16,947 bases of DNA from JBBRDU01 sp038203615 (GTDB lineage: Bacteria; Verrucomicrobiota; Verrucomicrobiia; Chthoniobacterales; UBA10450): assembly GCA_038203615.1 (NCBI GenBank), contig JBBRDU010000062.1:1-16947 (forward strand), read 5' to 3'. The position numbers and the translations under genes are program-made. The notes below the pieces were generated by a model that saw only the letters and a list, made by a program, of their open reading frames with translations, had not been told where the DNA came from and searched no databases. Shown piece by piece: positions 15,268 to 16,947 of this stretch. The number at the start of each line of letters is the position of its first letter. Within the stretch, counting starts at the first letter, position 1.

Positions 15268-15296
15268 CCTCCCTGGGAACATCGCCGCAAGCCGAC

Positions 15297-16847
15297 ATGG
15301 CAAAATCTGATGAATTGAATGACGCGCAAACTGGTGGATCATTCGGTGTGGTCTCTCCCGATCAGATCGACGGCGACGAATTATCGGACCAGCACGCCTT
15401 CCCCCAGCACGAATGCGGCCTCTTCGGCGTGTTCGGTCATCCGAACGCGGCTGTTCTCACCTATTACGGCCTTTTCGCGCTGCAACACCGCGGCCAGGAA
15501 AGCGCCGGCATCGTCACGAGCACCGGGCCCGGCACCACTTTTTCCACGCACAAGGACATGGGCCTGGTCTCGCAGGTCTTCGGCCAGAGCGAACTGGAGA
15601 AATTGAAAGGGATGCGCGCCCTCGGTCACACGCGCTATTCCACCACCGGGACGAGCACAATCAAGAATGCGCAACCCTTCGTGGTCGACTGCGTGCGCGG
15701 TCAGATGGCCATTGCCCATAATGGAAACCTGATTAATGCCGATGTTTTGCGGGACGAGTTGGAACGCAAAGGTTCCATTTTTCAAACGACCGCTGACAGC
15801 GAGATCATTTTGCACTTGCTCGCCCAGCCTTCCGCCAATGGCGGGAATGTCCTGAGCGCGCTGCGTCGCATCGAGGGCGCATTTTCCCTTCTCATCATGA
15901 GCGAGCGCGAGCTCATCGCCGTGCGCGATCCGTTTGGCTGGCGGCCTCTCGCCCTCGGCAAACTGGACGGCGCTTACATCCTGGCTTCCGAAACCTGCGC
16001 CTTCGACCTGATCCACGCCGAGTTCATCCGCGAAATCGAACCGGGCGAAGTCCTGATCATCGACGAAAACGGATTGCGCTCAGAGCACCCCTTCCGCGAC
16101 GAGCAGCCGGCTTTCTGCATGTTCGAATACGTCTATTTTTCGCGGCCCGACAGCATGATTGGCGGCGTCAATGTGGCCCGGGCTCGCACCGAGATGGGCC
16201 GTGAGCTGGCCCGCAAATTTCCGGCGGAAGCCGACATCGTGGTGCCTGTGCCAGACTCCGGGAATTACGCGGCGCTCGGTTTCGCCGAGGAATTGAAGAT
16301 TCCCTACGCGCACGCCTTCGTGCGGAACCACTACATCGGGCGCACCTTTTTGCAGCCGAGCCAGCTCATCCGCGATTTCGATGTGCGGGTGAAACTGAAT
16401 TTGATCAAGGAAATGGTGGCGGGAAAACGCGTCGTAGTGGTGGACGATTCGATCGTGCGCGGCACCACGGCGCGGGCGCGCGTGGTCAACCTGCGGGAAG
16501 CCGGCGCGCGCGAAGTGCATATGCGGGTGAGCTGCCCGCCGCACCGCTTCGCCTGTCATTACGGCATTGACTTTCCCGACCCGGACAAGCTCATCGCCAA
16601 CCAGATGACGATGGAAGACATCTGCACATATCTCGGGGTGGATAGCCTCGGTTACCTCGACGTGGAAGGCATGGTGCGGGCGACTGGCCGCAAGATGAAT
16701 GAGTTTTGCCTGGCTTGTTTCACCGGCAACTATCCGCTGCCGGTTGATCCCGCTCTCGACAAGTTCATCATGGAAAAACGCGAGCAACGCGCGCGCGCCC
16801 TCGCCGCCGAGGAACCACAGCCCAGCCTGTTTGCCGACCTGAAATAA
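15297..16847 (+). CDS. purF: Amidophosphoribosyltransferase (glutamine PRPP amidotransferase)
   Basis: PurF makes phosphoribosylamine from PRPP and glutamine, the first step of purine synthesis, in the cytosol. From ATG at 15297 it has 516 residues. Cys40 in ECGLFGVFGH would be the N-terminal nucleophile after removal of a propeptide of 39 residues, long for the family (11 in Bacillus subtilis). The glutaminase half has QHRGQESAGI, HTRYSTTG and AHNGNL. The C-terminal half is a phosphoribosyltransferase with PRPP loop VVVVDDSIVRGTT (379-391). Cys274, Cys420, Cys471 and Cys474 (CLACFTG) match the four 4Fe-4S ligands of the Bacillus enzyme, so this is the iron-sulfur type. The frame is open back to a GTG at 15174, but that stretch is palindromic repeat, so I reject it. 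No good Shine-Dalgarno site is seen. Confidence 0.93.
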   Translation: MAKSDELNDAQTGGSFGVVSPDQIDGDELSDQHAFPQHECGLFGVFGHPNAAVLTYYGLFALQHRGQESAGIVTSTGPGTTFSTHKDMGLVSQVFGQSELEKLKGMRALGHTRYSTTGTSTIKNAQPFVVDCVRGQMAIAHNGNLINADVLRDELERKGSIFQTTADSEIILHLLAQPSANGGNVLSALRRIEGAFSLLIMSERELIAVRDPFGWRPLALGKLDGAYILASETCAFDLIHAEFIREIEPGEVLIIDENGLRSEHPFRDEQPAFCMFEYVYFSRPDSMIGGVNVARARTEMGRELARKFPAEADIVVPVPDSGNYAALGFAEELKIPYAHAFVRNHYIGRTFLQPSQLIRDFDVRVKLNLIKEMVAGKRVVVVDDSIVRGTTARARVVNLREAGAREVHMRVSCPPHRFACHYGIDFPDPDKLIANQMTMEDICTYLGVDSLGYLDVEGMVRATGRKMNEFCLACFTGNYPLPVDPALDKFIMEKREQRARALAAEEPQPSLFADLK

Positions 16848-16853
16848 TCCGGA

Positions 16854-16874
16854 GGGACATGCTCGTCATGTCCC
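16854..16874. repeat. Short hairpin after purF
   Basis: GGGACATG (16854-16861) pairs with CATGTCCC (16867-16874) around CTCGT, 6 bases after the purF stop. There is no T run, so it is not a standard terminator; it could stabilise the 3' end or be another intergenic palindrome. Confidence 0.5.
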
Positions 16875-16886
16875 CAATATTGAATT

Positions 16887-16934
16887 TCTGTAGGGGAAGG
16901 CGTTGCCTTCCCATGGGAAGCTGACAGCTTCCCC
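16887..16934. repeat. Dispersed hairpin repeat, copy B
   Basis: Two adjacent hairpins: GGGAAGGC/GCCTTCCC (16894-16912, loop GTT) and GGGAAGCTG/CAGCTTCCC (16915-16933, one-base loop). It is the inverse-orientation relative of 7781-7823, and here the second hairpin is complete. Confidence 0.75.
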
Positions 16935-16947
16935 TGCAAAATAAGCG

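Noticed and set aside
15174..15296. GTG start adding 41 residues to PurF
   Set aside because: It starts inside the repeat shared with purL and is encoded by palindromes. ATG at 15297 is more plausible, although neither has a good ribosome site.

Overview
The window looks like chromosomal DNA of a GC-rich, Gram-negative-type bacterium, most likely a member of the Verrucomicrobiota. That placement is an inference. It rests on an McsA-McsB-ClpC cluster with no CtsR gene, a LolD-type ATPase, secreted peptidoglycan-binding proteins, a small-type PurL next to an iron-sulfur-type PurF, and many palindromic repeats between genes. No tRNA, rRNA, CRISPR array, transposase or phage gene was seen.

Layout. 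Everything from 1 to about 12575 is read from the minus strand; 12758 to 16847 is read from the plus strand. In minus-strand reading order the genes are: a small secreted Thr-rich protein (12575-12168); a class III PLP aminotransferase (12007-10589); transaldolase (10472-9474); a TrmL-like tRNA 2'-O-methyltransferase (9384-8938); three tandem paralogous secreted proteins that join an unrecognised Trp/Tyr/His-rich core to a C-terminal peptidoglycan-binding domain (8824-7985, 7574-6702, 6484-5750); a LolD-like ABC ATPase with no permease beside it (5542-4862); a branched-chain aminotransferase (4758-3760); and the tight cluster mcsA-mcsB-clpC (3674 to the left edge, clpC cut off). On the plus strand lie purL and purF, two steps of de novo purine synthesis.

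How the genes work together. McsA and McsB form a protein-arginine kinase that marks proteins with phospho-arginine. ClpC, starting inside the end of mcsB, should unfold the marked proteins for ClpP. The residues known to matter for this in Bacillus are visible here: the catalytic Cys and RDxxRA motif of McsB, the two GTEH glutamates in the ClpC N-domain, and a ClpP-docking MGF loop. The three cell-envelope paralogs look like a locally expanded family, with terminators visible after two of them.

The most unusual layer is the palindromic DNA. At least nine hairpin-forming elements fill the gaps, and several are related to each other. Two copies differ by a compensated base pair, one supplies the stop codon of transaldolase, and one appears to sit in frame inside purL with a 17/19-identical copy just before purF.
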